Shown piece by piece: positions 23,201 to 35,051 of a stretch of 64,000 bases of DNA (positions are counted from its first letter, which is position 1; every line of letters starts with the position of its first letter). The notes below the pieces were generated by a model that saw nothing but the letters and a program-made list of their open reading frames with translations, made no database searches and was not told the DNA's origin. The stretch spans positions 2,852,001-2,916,000 of the forward strand of contig NC_003282.8 in the NCBI RefSeq assembly GCF_000002985.6. Reading direction: 5' to 3'. The DNA is from Caenorhabditis elegans (lineage: Eukaryota > Nematoda > Chromadorea > Rhabditida > Rhabditidae). A program made the translations under genes and the position numbers.

Positions 23201-26200
23201 CGGATGCCTGCAAAGAATCTGTTGATTGGGTTGTGGTTCGGGTTCATCTTCCAGCATCATAAGATCCAAGATTGCGTATCCATTCTTTCCAAATATACGA
23301 TAACACTTCTTTTTGCCGGGAATCGTGATTTTCGTGACATCCTGACTCAGCTTTATCTTTGGCTGTGCGGATTGTGCAACCAGCTACAACAAATTAATGA
23401 ACCAAATACGAAGGTAATTATTACGATATGGAAATGATTTTACAACTATTATTAGGTCTCCAAATAAGTTCCGGGTCAAAAATCATAACTTTGTTCGCTA
23501 CGAATCGATTTTTATGAAACTTTGGGAATTTATGTTATCAACCATGATCTTTCATTTGACAATAGTCACAAAATTTTTTGGCCGTCCGAAGTGCCCGTAC
23601 TCGGAGCCAATTTTTTCAGGCATTTTTCAGATCTCGCTTCTTTTCAGGTTTCAATTGAGGTTTGTGTGCGGATTTTGCTAAGTTTAGTACACAATGAAAG
23701 AAAACAAAAAAAGTTTGGAAAAAAATCCGTCAAAAAAAAATTTTTCGTCGGTAGTCAAAAAATCTTCAAAAAAAATTTTGTCGAAAATTCTTGATTTTTT
23801 ATACAAAAATGATGTAACCATGTGCAAACTATTTTTACACGTACAAAACATTTCAATTTAGTGCGTCACACTGAAATAATGACAGAAAACATAGTTTTTT
23901 CGAAATATTTTTGAGTTTTTGGAGTATTTCTCGAGATCCAAATGTTAAATTGAGATGTTTTGTATGTGCAAAAATAGTTTGCACATGGTTACATCATTTT
24001 TGTACAAAAAATCAAGAATTTTCGGCAAAATTTTTTTTGGACGAATTTTTTTCCAAACTTTTTTTGTTTTCTTACATTGTGTACTAAACTTAGCAAAATC
24101 CGCACACAGACCTCAATTGAAACCTGAAAAGAACCGAGATCAGAAAAATGCCTGAAAAAATTGGCTCCGAGTTAGGACACTTGGGGTGGTCAAAAAATTT
24201 TGTGACTATTGTCAAATGAAAGATCATGGTTGATAACATAAATTCCCAAAGTTTCATAAAAATCGATACGCAGCGAACAAAGTTATGATTTTTGACCCGG
24301 AACTTATTTGGAGACCTAATATTATTTTTGTAAATGAGGTACAATTTTTTTAAAGGTGGGGTACCGAAATTTGAGACTTTGCTTTTTTAGGCCCAAAATG
24401 GCCCAAAACTATCAAATTTCGTAATGAGACGTTCTGAAAATTTTTCATCAAAAAAAAGTTATGGCCGCTCAAAGTTCTCGAAAAAATGGGCCTATTTTCA
24501 GCTAAAATCTCCAAACTTTGGCAACTTATCGGTGTCGCAGCGGTTGAAACTCAATTTTTAATTGATTGTCGTCTTTTAATGCACGTCTTTGCAATTTATT
24601 AGATGTTGTTTCGTTGATTGAGATGGTTATTTGGCGAATGGGGACGCAAATATGATACAAAATACGAAACAACATGTAATAAAATGCCAAAACATGCATT
24701 AAAGGATGATAATCAAATAAAAATTAAGTTCCAATCGCTGTGACACCGATAAGTTGACAAAATTTGAGATTTTAGCTAAAAAATATGCCATTTTTTTCCT
24801 AAACTTTTGAACGACCATAACTTTTTTTTGAAAAATTTTCAGAACGTCTCATTACGAAATTTGGTAGTTTTGGACCATTTTAGGCCTAAAAAAGCAAAGT
24901 CTCAAATTTCGGTACCCCACCTTTAAAACGTACTTTATGTGGTATTCAAAAAATATTATTTTTTCAAAAAAATGCTTGCTGTATTCAAATTTAGCATCAA
25001 TAATGATTTTCATTTAGTTTCCTTCAGTTTTATGCTTCGAAAAAATGGAAATTAAATTTAATAGTTTTTTAATTGCATTATTAGACATAAAATTGTCTGA
25101 AAACACCGAATTTCACAATGAAACTTCTTGAAAACTTCTCAAAAAACAGCTAAGCATGGCTCAAAAAGTGGACTAAAATTAGTTAAAATTTGAAATTTGA
25201 TCTACTTGTCAAGCGGCTGGAAACTATTTTTTTGTTTTGAAATCACCGTCAAATTTTGAATTTTGACAATGCGATTATCTTGCGTTTTCAACTTCATTTA
25301 GGTATTTTAAAGTCGATGAACGGCGAGATTTGGTTTAAAAAAATTAAAAATCTCGCCGTCCATCGACTTTAAAACCCCTAAATGAAGTTGAAAACGCAAG
25401 ATAATTACATTGTATATTCAAAACTTGATGGTGATTTCAAAACAAAAAAAAATTAGTTTCCAGCCGCTTGACAAGTAGATCAAATTTCAAATTTTAAATA
25501 ATTTTAGGCCATTTTTTGAGGCGTCATAACTTTTCTTTGAGAAGTTTTCAAGAAGCTTCATTATGAAATTCGGTGTTTTCAGACAATTTTAAGTCCAATA
25601 AAGCAAATAATTATTTTCGTAGATTTTCGACAAGAATTTCCTTCTTCAAACTATTTTACAGAACAAAGTTAATCATAAAAAACTAAACAATGCAGTGATT
25701 TTCAGATTCCGGATTTACAATAGATTAACGATAATTGTATAGTCTAAACGGCCCATTTTCGTAAATAGGCCGTAGCTACCAAATATAGTCAAAACAATTA
25801 TAAAACTTTTACTTTCAATTTTGCGGAAAAATTATAAAAGGTGGAACATTTTTCAAGTTTTTTTTTGGGAAAAGTGTCGTTTTTTTATAAGTCGAAGTCT
25901 ATGTAAATCGCGGTAATTCGAACAACTTTTTTTTTGTAAAATTTAAAAAAAAACGGGGTTTTTTTTCAAAAAAAAAATCAAATTGTGAAAATGATTAAAA
26001 ATCATTCATATGGTGCTAAAATGACCGAATATCATAATAAAAAATTTTGTAACTTTTTTAAATTTCGATCCAAAAAACCGCAAGTTCAGCAAATTTGCCG
26101 CACACAACAAAAAATTGGACAATAAAATTTTGACGAAAACTATTGATTTTGTCCCCAAAAATTTTGTATAATGGCACAAAAGTGAGTTATTTTGATGTTT

Positions 26201-29200
26201 AAGCGCAGATACACTACACGTAACTTATTCAGAAACACTACAACTTCTTCCTCACGAGGGACGAGGAAAAGTGGTTTCTAGGCCATGGCCGAGGGGCCGA
26301 CAAGTTTCAGCGGCCATTTATCTTGCTTTGTTTTCCGCCTGTTTTCTTTCGTTTTTCATCGATTTTTTTCGTTTTTTCTTAATAAAACTGATAAATAAAT
26401 ATTTTTTGCAGATGCTAAAACAATTTCCAAGTAAAAAAATCATGTATTCAGTGGGCAAGCAGCGGTGAAAGTGGGCACTGTAATATGATGGATTACGGAA
26501 ATACAAAACCTAAACTTTTTCTGAAACATGATACATATGCTGCTTAAATGCTGAGACTACCTGATTTTCATAACGAGACCGCTGAAAAAGTTTTGAGCTT
26601 TTCAAAATTCAACTTTTTGTGCGAAAATCTCGACTTTTTCACCAAAAAAGTTGAATTTTGGAAACCTCAAAACTTTTTCAGCGGTCTCGTTATGAAAATC
26701 AGGTAGTCTCAGCATTTAAGCAGCATATGTATCATGTTTCAGAAAAAGTTTAGGTTTTGTATTCCCGTAATCCATCATATTACATTGTTCACTTTCACCG
26801 CTGCTTGCCCACTGAATACATGATTTTTTTTATTTGGAAATTGTTTTAGCATCTGCAAAAAATATTTATTTATCAGTTTTATTAAGAAAAAACAAAAAAA
26901 ATCGATGAAAAACAAAAGAAAACAATCGGAAAACAAAGCAAGATAAATGGCCGCTGAAACTTGTCGGCCCCTCGGCCATGGCCTAGAAACCACTTTTCCT
27001 CGTCCCTCGTGAGGAAAAAGTTGCAGTGAGAAACTGGCTTTTTGTTCAGAATACAGTAGTGTTGGTGCACCAAAAAACATCAAAAAGTATCACATTTTTC
27101 GGAGTTAGTTAAGCACGGCAAAAAATTTTGTATTCAAAACGATTACTTCTAACTTTTTTTTAGCTTTTAGAATTTTTTAAATACAAATATATTCAGTGTG
27201 ATATTATTGACAACAATATCAAATATGACAAAATGACAAAACGAGTAACATATTATATTACCTTATAAACACATCCCAACGCTGGTTGCTTCTGACAAGT
27301 AACCAAATGTGTTCCAACTCCAAATGCATTAATCTCGTGTTGTTGATCATTCAATGACATGATAGTCTCCTCATTAATGTCATTCGACGCGACAATTGAC
27401 ATTTTCTCAAAGAATTTGTACTCGCCTTTCAGTGTCGAAACTTTCACAAAACATTCTCGCAGCTCTTTCGATAAATACGACAAATCTCCCGAATCGATAC
27501 GGCATCCCATTGATCGATAGCCCAAATCGTGAAGAGCCAGCGAAACGGCCACGAAATTGACAACTCCACTTCGGATGACGTCATAAGTGTCTATTAGAGC
27601 GAGGAATGTATCTGGAATTTTTTTTTTTTGATAAAATTTCGAAAAAAGCACATTATTTCAGGTGCGGGAAGCATTTTTTATAGCGATAAAATGACAAAAT
27701 TTTGAAAAAAAAAATCAGAAATTTTGGCATTTTTTAGTCAAAAAGTTGTATATACTCAGTTTTCACCAATTTTTTTTTGTTTTTTACTGGAACTCAACCA
27801 AAAAAAAATATTTTATGACTTTTTTTCAAAGTTTTCATCGAAACTACTCAAAAATTTAGTGATTTTACTGAAATTTTCTGACTAAAATTATAGAAATGTT
27901 ATTTTAAAAATGTTACAGTGCCGCTAAACAATTTTTAGCGTCAAATTTCGATTTTTTCCTGAAAAATTCGATTTTTTTTTCTGAAATATTATATAAAAGT
28001 CATCTATATTTAGTAAGTCTATTAGAGCCAGGAATGCATCTGGAATTGATTTTTTTTGTTAAGTTTTTAAGTTTAAAAAATATTTTTAGTGGTAAAATCA
28101 ACATTTTTTGAAAAAGTGCAATTTTTTAACATTAAAAAAAACCAACTTTTTCAGCATTTTTTTCAATTTTATGCTCTAAATTACATTTAAAACCGGATTT
28201 TTTAAAGAAAATTTTGCATTTAGACTGTTTTTTTTTTCAAAAATTCCCAAAAATTTGAGCGTTTTATTATGATATTCGGTCTAGAAATGCCAAAATTCAA
28301 ATTTTTTTTTTCAAAAAAAATTAATTTTGTCCAGTTTTTTATCGTTTTTTTCCTGAAATTTAATATAAAAATCATCAAAAAGTTTTAAAATTACCAAAAA
28401 ATATGATTAAAATTTCGCTCGTAATTTTCAGAATTTTCAACTAAAATATCGATATATATTTTAAAATTCAAAAAAAAATCGGGTTTTTTCGATTTTTCTA
28501 CAGGCGCCTCTCACACGTGTATCGCGTGTGTACTCCCCGAGAAGAAGTGTACATTTTTACATTTTCGGCTAAAATGCTTTATTTTTCACCATTTTTCCCC
28601 CAAAAAAATCGCTGAAAATGGCCCAAAATTGAGAATTTTTCCAAAAATTTCCTCCACGGGGAGTACACGAGTTGCGTAAATCGACACTATTCTTTCCAAA
28701 TTTTCTACCTGGAAAAGCGATGGCATAGGCGACAAAAGCCGACAATTCTCCATCGGAAACTTCTGAAAGTGCGGCTTTCCACGAGAATTGATCGAGAAGC
28801 CACGCTCGTTTTTCCATGGAAATTTGGAATAAATCCGCCTTTTCATTTGTGATTTTGTGGTTGAGCAAGCGGACTTTGAGCTGAAAAATGATGCATTTTC
28901 AGGCTTAAGAATGGCCTAAGAATGGCCAAAATGGCTTGTGAGGATCGCTTTACATTTGAATCGTCCTTTGTGTCTCTGAAATTGGATATTTAAAGGTGGT
29001 ATAGTCGAATTTTTTTATTGCTTTATTAGACTCAAAATTGTCTGAGAACACCAAATTTCATAATGAAACTTCTTGAAAACTTTTCAGAAAAAAGTTATGA
29101 CGCCTCAAAAAATGGCCTAAAATTAGTTAAAATCGGAAATCTGACCGGCTTGTCAATGTCGCAGCGGCTGGAAACATTTTTTTTTTGAAATCACCGTCAA

Positions 29201-30303
29201 ATTACGAGTATACAATGTAATTATCTTGCGTTTTCAACTTTATTTAGGTATTTTAAAGTCGATGGACGGCGAGATTTTTAAGTGTTTTTAACCAAATCTC
29301 GCCGTTCATCGACTTTAAAATACCTAAATGAAGTTGAAAACGCAAGATAATCGCATTGTATACTCAAAATTTGACGGTGATTTCAAAAAAAATTATTTCC
29401 AGCCGCTGCGACATTGACAAGACGGTCAAATTTCTAATTTCAACCAATTTTAGGCCATTTTTTGAGCCTTCATAACTTTTTTGAGAAGTTTTCAAGAAAT
29501 TTCATTATGATATTCGGTGTTTTCAGACAAATTTGAGTCTAATAAATCAATAAAAAATTCGACTACACCATTTTTAATATCGATTCTCAAAACCACAAAG
29601 ATGAATTCAAAGCAAAATCGCCCATAATTGACAGATAATGTTCTACCTCAGCCGGCGACGAGAATGAGCAGATGAAGCTGTGCGCCTGGGTTCCCTTTAC
29701 CGGAATTCCGTACAACTTCCCGGCGAGCACATTGCTGGTGGCATCGAAACCTCCAATATAACAATACTTGCTAGCAGTCAACCCTCCGTTCGGTCCCTGT
29801 GCTCTGCGGAGCCCGAATTCGAGCAGTTGAATCTTCCAGCCTGATGCTTGACGGAATCTTGCCGCATTTGTGGCGACGAGGCTCGCGTAGTTGACAAGGT
29901 TCAGAATTGATGTCTCGATGAGCTGGCACATAGCCAATGGGCCATTGATCGTGAGAAGTGGAACCTTCGGGAAGACAACGGATCCTTCGGCGACTGCCTC
30001 AATAGTCAAGTGACTTCCATTCAGAGTCTCTAGATACTCGTAAAACTCGGGTTCCGCGTTCTCCGGAAGTATCTTCTTCACGTAGTCAATATCACTTTGA
30101 CTGAACTTGAAGTTTTCGACGAAGCGGAGACAATCCTCAAGGCCGGCGAACACGGTGAACTCTCCCTGGAATGGATTCTTGCGGAAGAACACGTCAAACA
30201 CTGCTGGCTCGTTATGAGTACCAGTCTTCCAGTACGCGTAGCACATTGTGATTTGGTAGAAGTCGGTGAGCAGCGGCTGCACCAGCGAGTCTTGTCCGTT
30301 CAT
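20224..30303 (-). CDS. nprt-1: Nicotinate phosphoribosyltransferase (NAD salvage)
   Basis: Six minus-strand exons join in phase: 29647-30303, 28709-28880, 27262-27611, 23195-23383, 21229-21411 and 20224-20301 (TAG), giving 542 residues against about 538 in human NAPRT. The enzyme couples nicotinic acid to PRPP, with ATP hydrolysis, making nicotinate mononucleotide in the Preiss-Handler route to NAD. Family signatures: [10 protein letters not shown] at the N-terminus, [49 protein letters not shown] (containing the His expected to be catalytic), RIDSGDL (ribose-phosphate binding), [29 protein letters not shown] and [14 protein letters not shown]. The ATG at 30301-30303 fits the family start; the frame is open upstream behind an acceptor-like CAG, so a longer N-terminus is possible. 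Introns 1 and 3-5 are filled with foldbacks or minisatellite. The product should be cytosolic. No disabling change is seen. Confidence 0.95.
20395..20970. repeat. TTGCCG minisatellite, in the last intron of nprt-1
   Basis: Around 18 tandem units of CAATTTGCCGATTTGCCGAAAATTTTCAATTCCGG and close variants. It gives long but spurious open frames in several frames on both strands. Confidence 0.9.
21444..22236. repeat. 793-bp foldback element, family P, copy 1 (nprt-1 intron 4)
   Basis: Nearly perfect inverted arms of about 390 bp: CACTGCAACTTTTTCCTCACG at the left and the inverse CGTGAGGAAAAAGTTGCAGTG at the right. Arms include TCTAGGCCATGGCCGAGGGGC and CAGCGGTCTCGTTATGAAAAT. Copy 2 lies at 26236-27028 and copy 3 at 42893-43866. 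Confidence 0.9.
23452..24319. mobile_element. 868-bp mariner-type MITE, TA target duplication (nprt-1 intron 3)
   Basis: Long inverted repeats begin TTAGGTCTCCAAATAAGTTC and end with the inverse GAACTTATTTGGAGACCTAA. The element is flanked by TA on both sides (23450-23451 and 24320-24321). The TTAGGT..AATAAGT.CCGG pattern matches mariner inverted repeats. The body is a foldback without a transposase, so it is non-autonomous. Confidence 0.8.
24349..24927. repeat. 579-bp foldback with TTTAAAGGTGGGG ends (nprt-1 intron 3)
   Basis: Ends TTTAAAGGTGGGGTACCGAAA and inverse TTTCGGTACCCCACCTTTAAA; arms contain TTCAGAACGTCTCATTACGAA. It lies only 30 bp from the mariner-type MITE. Confidence 0.85.
25070..25612. 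repeat. Foldback family Q, copy 1 (nprt-1 intron 3)
   Basis: Inverted arms carry TTGTCTGAAAACACCGAATTTC, TTGAAAACTTCTCAAA and CTCGCCGT(C/T)CATCGACTTTAAA on both sides of a central palindrome. Related copies: 28989-29577 and the disrupted one at 10385-10870. Confidence 0.85.
26236..27028. repeat. 793-bp foldback element, family P, copy 2 (nprt-1 intron 3)
   Basis: Same length and sequence plan as 21444-22236, with the two arms matching almost base for base. Confidence 0.9.
28989..29577. repeat. Foldback family Q, copy 2 (nprt-1 intron 1)
   Basis: Starts TTTAAAGGTGGTATAGTCGAA and ends TTCGACTACACCATTTTTAA, with CTCGCCGTTCATCGACTTTAA at its centre. The end sequence resembles the TTTAAAGGTGG foldbacks, and the core matches family Q. 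Confidence 0.85.
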
Positions 30304-30879
30304 GTGGAGACCGTTGCACGGATGGGTTCCGTCGATTGATTCTGGAATGCGTGGGAAGGTTTTGGAAATGTGTTGATTGTGGGGGCTGATTTTGGACACT
30401 GTACACTACTACAAACTACACAAACTACACGTATCGCGCCAAATCTACGAAGCAATAGCCCGGATTTTTGAATTAAGGTATTATTTTCAAACTGTAAAAA
30501 ACTAGGTGGAATATTTGATTTGCTGAATCGTGAATTCAAAAATCAATTTTTCGGAAACTACAGTAACCCTACAGTACCACTACAGTACCCCAACACATAC
30601 AGACACCTTACAGTGATCTTACAGTAACCCTACACAAATATCTGATTTCCGAATAAGTTCCGTGTAGTATGTTTGTTAAAGCATCAAAATAACTCAATTT
30701 TGTGTAATTTTACCAAATTTTTGGCGAAAAAATCAACAGTTTTGGCCAGAATTGTACTGTCAAATTTTTTATGTGTGCGGCAAATTTCGAAATTTGCCGA
30801 GCTTGGCAAATTCGGCAAACCCACTTTTTTGAAATTTGCCGTGCTCGGCTAATTCGGCAAATTTGCCGCACACCCCTGC

Positions 30880-31690
30880 TACAGTATTCCTTTAATGCTC
30901 TGACCAAATACCTCCTCAAACGTTTCAAAACTACAGTAACCCTACAGTACCCCAACACACCTTACAGTGAGCTTACAGTAACCCTACAGTATTCCTTTAA
31001 TTCTCTGACCCAATACCTCCTCAAACGTTCCAAAACTACAGTAACCCTACAGTACCCCAACACACCTTACAGTGATCTTACAGTAACCCTACAGTATTCC
31101 TTTAATGCTCTGACCCAATACCTCCTCAAACGTTCCAAAACTACAGTAACCCTACAGTACCCCAACACAACTTACAGTGAGCTTACAGTAACCCTACAGT
31201 ATTCCTTTAAAGCTCTGACCAAATACCTCCTCAAACGTTTCAAAACTACAGTAACCCTACAGTACCCCAACACAACTTACAGTGAGCTTACAGTAACCCT
31301 ACAGTATTCCTTTAAAGCTCTGACCAAATACCTCCTCAAACGTTTCAAAACTACAGTAACCCTACAGTACCCCAACACAACTTACAGTGAGCTTACAGTA
31401 ACCCTACAGTATTCCTTTAAAGCTCTGACCAAATACCTCCTCAAACGTTTCAAAACTACAGTAACCCTACAGTACCCCAACACAACTTACAGTGAGCTTA
31501 CAGTAACCCTACAGTATTCCTTTAAAGCTCTGACCAAATACCTCCTCAAACGTTTCAAAACTACAGTAACCCTACAGTACCCCAACACACCTTACAGTGA
31601 TCTTACAGTAACCCTACAGCACAATACCTCCTCAAAACTTCCAGAACTACAGTATCCTTACAGTACCCCTACAGTAACCCTACAGTACTT
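30880..31690. repeat. 105-bp minisatellite, about seven units
   Basis: Units read ACAGTATTCCTTTAATGCTC, then TGACCAAATACCTCC, CAAAACTACAGTAACCC and CCAACACACCTTACAGTGA. Copies 4 to 6 are almost identical. As 105 is a multiple of three, one frame stays open across the array; its repetitive product is not taken as a gene. Scattered ACAGTAACCCTACAGTA motifs continue on both sides (30555-30620). Confidence 0.9.
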
Positions 31691-32164
31691 CCATACTAGA
31701 ATTGACTGAGAGGACTTGTTTTCATCAATCCTATGCAAAAAAAAGAGCAACAAAAAATGTGCAAAAAGCGCGATAAATTGCATTTCTTTGCGGCGGTGGT
31801 GGGTGGTGAGAACAGATAAAATGCAGCAGAAGGACAATAATAAACGATATACAGTGTACACACGGGCGGTATTGCAAAAAAATGAACATTTTTGTGTGCA
31901 AGAAAATAAAAAAAGACCACCTATTCGAGATGTTTGATGTTTGACTTTTTCATGATTTTTCCCATTTTTCCAGAAAAAAAATGATTTTTTTTTTGAAAAA
32001 TTCACGTGAAGGTGGGAATATTTGTAGCCATGTCTGGATTTACGCAGGCAGTGTGTACTCCCTGAGAAGAAGAAAATCTAGTTGAAATGCTCCATTTTGG
32101 ACCATTTTTTCCAATTTTTATGGGGATATTCAAGTTATCACGGATGTCTCTGGCTTCCCTCATA

Positions 32165-32390
32165 AATTGAAATGGAAGAGTTTTTGCCGAACTAGGCCAT
32201 TTTGGCTCGGCCATATCTGGGGTAGATTTACGGCGCGTTGCGTGTCGCGTCGCGGCTCGGCGGTTCTAGTTGGAAAACTAAATGTATTCGTCCATGTGTG
32301 GAGTACACGACACTTTCCCACGCGTTGTCCGGCGGGCGATTGCCAATGGAGCGCGAAAACATCAATGGGAAAGGCCAGAACCCCGTGTAC
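32165..32390. repeat. Dispersed repeat (GCCGAACTAGGCCAT type), copy 2
   Basis: Collinear with the copy at 19224-19446. On both sides are shorter repeats containing GTGTACTCC(C/T)(C/T)GAGGAG next to CGATTTACGCAG (32030-32065, 32385-32410, 32600-32645). Confidence 0.85.
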
Positions 32391-32940
32391 TCCCCGAGGA
32401 GTTCAGGACTTTCACAAAATTTGGCTGAAATGCTCCATTTTTAACCATTTTTCCAATTTTTTAATGGGTTTTTATTCAAGTAATGTCGCGATATACTCCC
32501 ATTACGCACAAAGAAAATGTGCGGTAAATTGGCATTTTGAAGGAAAAAATACACAAAAATTTGGGAAAATGGTCCAGAATCATGTATTTTTAAGCCAAAT
32601 CTCTTGTCCTCGAGGAGTACACGACAGCTGCGTAAATCGACACATGGTCGGTCGTGATTTTTTCTACAAATTAGTGCAAAATGTAGACAGTATTTGAAAA
32701 TAGCTCAAATTTGAGCTAAAATATAGGGAAAAGTGCCTAAAAACTGCTCAAAGGTGGCCGAAAAAATTTCGAGCAAATTTTCCGATAATTTCCAAATCAA
32801 AATGCTCCAAATCTGTTCCTGAGCCCCCTTTTCAGTACTTTTTTACGGGAATAGGAGCAATTTTTGAATCAAAAGTGTTATTTCCGCAAAATTTAAGCAA
32901 AAATTTCAGCAAAAATGTTGGGAAAAAAATTCCAATTCAG

Positions 32941-33117
32941 CACGTGGAGTCAGAAAGTCCCATTTCGCTTTGATCTACGAAAAATGCGGGAGAAGAGACA
33001 CAGACTTTTCAACTGATTTCGCATGGTAAAGAGTGTGATGACGTCACAATTTTTCTGGTAAAAAATTCCCGCATTTTTTGTAGATCAAACCGCGATGAGA
33101 CTTTCTGACACCACTTG
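32941..33117. repeat. Palindromic GTGGTGTCAG repeat
   Basis: Complete foldback copy, CACGTGGAGTCAGAAAGTCCC to GACTTTCTGACACCACTTG. Confidence 0.85.
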
Positions 33118-33574
33118 ATTCAGGAAATTTTTGCAGAATTACACATTTGCTTTCCGTCGACAAAATAAAAACCACGAAAAAACGACCAAAAAACAACACA
33201 CATAAAAGTGCACACAAACACGGAAAAAACGAACCTGATGGCAAAATGAACGACATTCTTTTTTCTGAGTGAGGGTGTTCTGGGGAAGAAGACTGGAAAA
33301 AAAGAAGTGTGTGATGAAAGGATAGGCAAAAGAAATTGGAAAAAAAAGAAGAAATCATATAAGAGATAGGCGGAGAAGATGATGATGATGAAGCTGAGAG
33401 AGGCGGGGTGAAAGTGCACAATGAGCAGCACATCACCCGGGACACACACACACAGATGAGGTCTCGTCCCCCTTCAAAGTACAATCGGTCACTTTTGATT
33501 GGTGACCAGAAGGCAGAGAGAGAGAGAAGAGATAGAAGAGATTTCGCGTCTAAATCTCCAGTGTTTTGTCGACG
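33118..33574. other. Intergenic DNA, no gene seen
   Basis: Contains short purine-rich and CACACACA tracts. Open frames here are low complexity and lack exon signals. Confidence 0.55.
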
Positions 33575-34625
33575 AATTCGGCAAATTGCCGGTTTGCCGG
33601 AAATTTTCAATTCTAGCATATTGCCGGTTTGCCGGAAATGTTCAATTCCACCAATTTGCCGATTTGCCGGATAATTTAAATTCCGGCAATTTGCCGGTTT
33701 GCCGAATTTGCCGGAAATTTTCAATTCCAGTAATTTCAATTCCATCAATTTGCCGGTTTGCCGGAAATTTTCAATTTCAGCATATTGCCGATTTGCCGGA
33801 AATTTTCATTTTCGAAAACTTGCCGGTTTGCCGGAAATTTTAATTTTCGGCACATTGTCGATCTGCAGGAAATTTCAATTCCGGTAATTTGCCGATTTGC
33901 CGAAAGTGTTCAATTCCGGCAATTTGTCGATTTGCCGGAAATTTCAATTCCATCAATTTGCCGGTTTGCCGAAAATTTTCAATTTCAGCATATTGCCGAT
34001 TTGCCGGAAATTTTCATTTTCGAAAACTTGTCGGTTTGCCGAAAATTTTCAATTCCGGCAAATTGCCGGTTTGCCGGAAATTTTAATTCTAGCGTATTGC
34101 CGATTTGCCGGAAATTTTCGTTTTCGGCCCATTGTCGATCTGCAGGAAATTTCAATTCCGGCAATTTGTCGGTTTGCCGGAAAGTCTTAATTCCGGTAAT
34201 TTGCCGATTTGCCGAAAGTGTTCAATTCCGGCAATTTGTCGATTTGCCGGAATTTTCAATTCCGAGAATTTGTCGATTTGCCGGAAATTTCAATTCCGAT
34301 AATTTGCCGGTTTGCCGAATTTACCGGAAATTTTCAATTCCAGAAATTTCAATTCCGGCAAATTGCCGGTTTGCCGGAAATGTTCAATTTCAGCATATTG
34401 CCGATTTGCCGGAAATTTTCATTTTCGAAAACTTGCCGGTTTGCCGAAAATTTTCAATTCCGGCAATTTGCCGATTTGCCGAAAGTGTTCAATTCCGGCA
34501 ATTTGTCGATTTGCCGGAAATTTCAATTCCGAGATTTTGTCGATTTGCCGGAAATTTCAATTCCGATAATTTTCCGAACTTGCCGGAAATTCTCAATTCC
34601 GGCAATTTTCCGAATCGCCAGAAAA
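33575..34625. repeat. TTGCCG minisatellite, largest array
   Basis: More than 30 units of CAATTTGCCG(A/G)TTTGCCGGAAATTTTCAATTCC. Higher-order blocks of several units recur (for example TTTCAGCATATTGCCGATTT next to TTTTCGAAAACTTGCCGG). Overlapping open frames of up to about 320 codons are repeat artefacts. Confidence 0.9.
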
Positions 34626-34672
34626 ATTACTTCGAAAGAATGAAAAATCCAACTTTTAAAATCAAGATTTTT

Positions 34673-34818
34673 CAATTTTGGTTAAATGTTCTGGGCGACC
34701 AATCAGCGAATCGCTCCGCCCATTTTTGAACCAATCAGATGGAGCGGACAATGCTGATTTGCTCGAAATTGGGCGGAGCGAATCGCTGATTGGTCGCCCA
34801 AGAAATTTAACCAAAATT
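34673..34818. repeat. 146-bp foldback with CCAAT-containing arms
   Basis: Arms of about 50 bp: CAATTTTGGTTAAAT..GGGCGACCAATCAGCGAATCGC against its inverse GCGATTCGCTGATTGGTCGCCC..TTTAACCAAAATTG. It starts directly after the minisatellite and lies about 230 bp upstream of the next gene's ATG. Confidence 0.9.
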
Positions 34819-35051
34819 GAGAAATTGCGTGTTTTTAGTTGGATTTTTTATTCTTTCGCAATTTTTTTGCACTTTTTTTGTAGTTTTTCTGAATTTGAGA
34901 CAATTTTGGTTATTTTCACCCAAAATTGTTTTCAAAAACAATTTCCAAAAAAAGAAACGTGACGTCCACTTCCTCCTGCTACAAATGAAAATGAAATTTT
35001 GAGATTTTCAAAAAAAACTCGTCATTTCATATTTGTTGTAAGCTATAGGAA

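Noticed and set aside
26271..26468. Open frames beginning [11 protein letters not shown] in three foldbacks
   Set aside because: They follow the arms of the palindromic element, appear in both orientations, and have no coding composition.
30771..31709. Long open frame of 312 codons over the tandem array
   Set aside because: Product is the 35-residue translation of a 105-bp minisatellite, with no other coding signal.
33758..34729. Open frames up to 323 codons rich in ICRFAG repeats
   Set aside because: Translation of the TTGCCG minisatellite; equivalent frames are open in other phases and at the other arrays.
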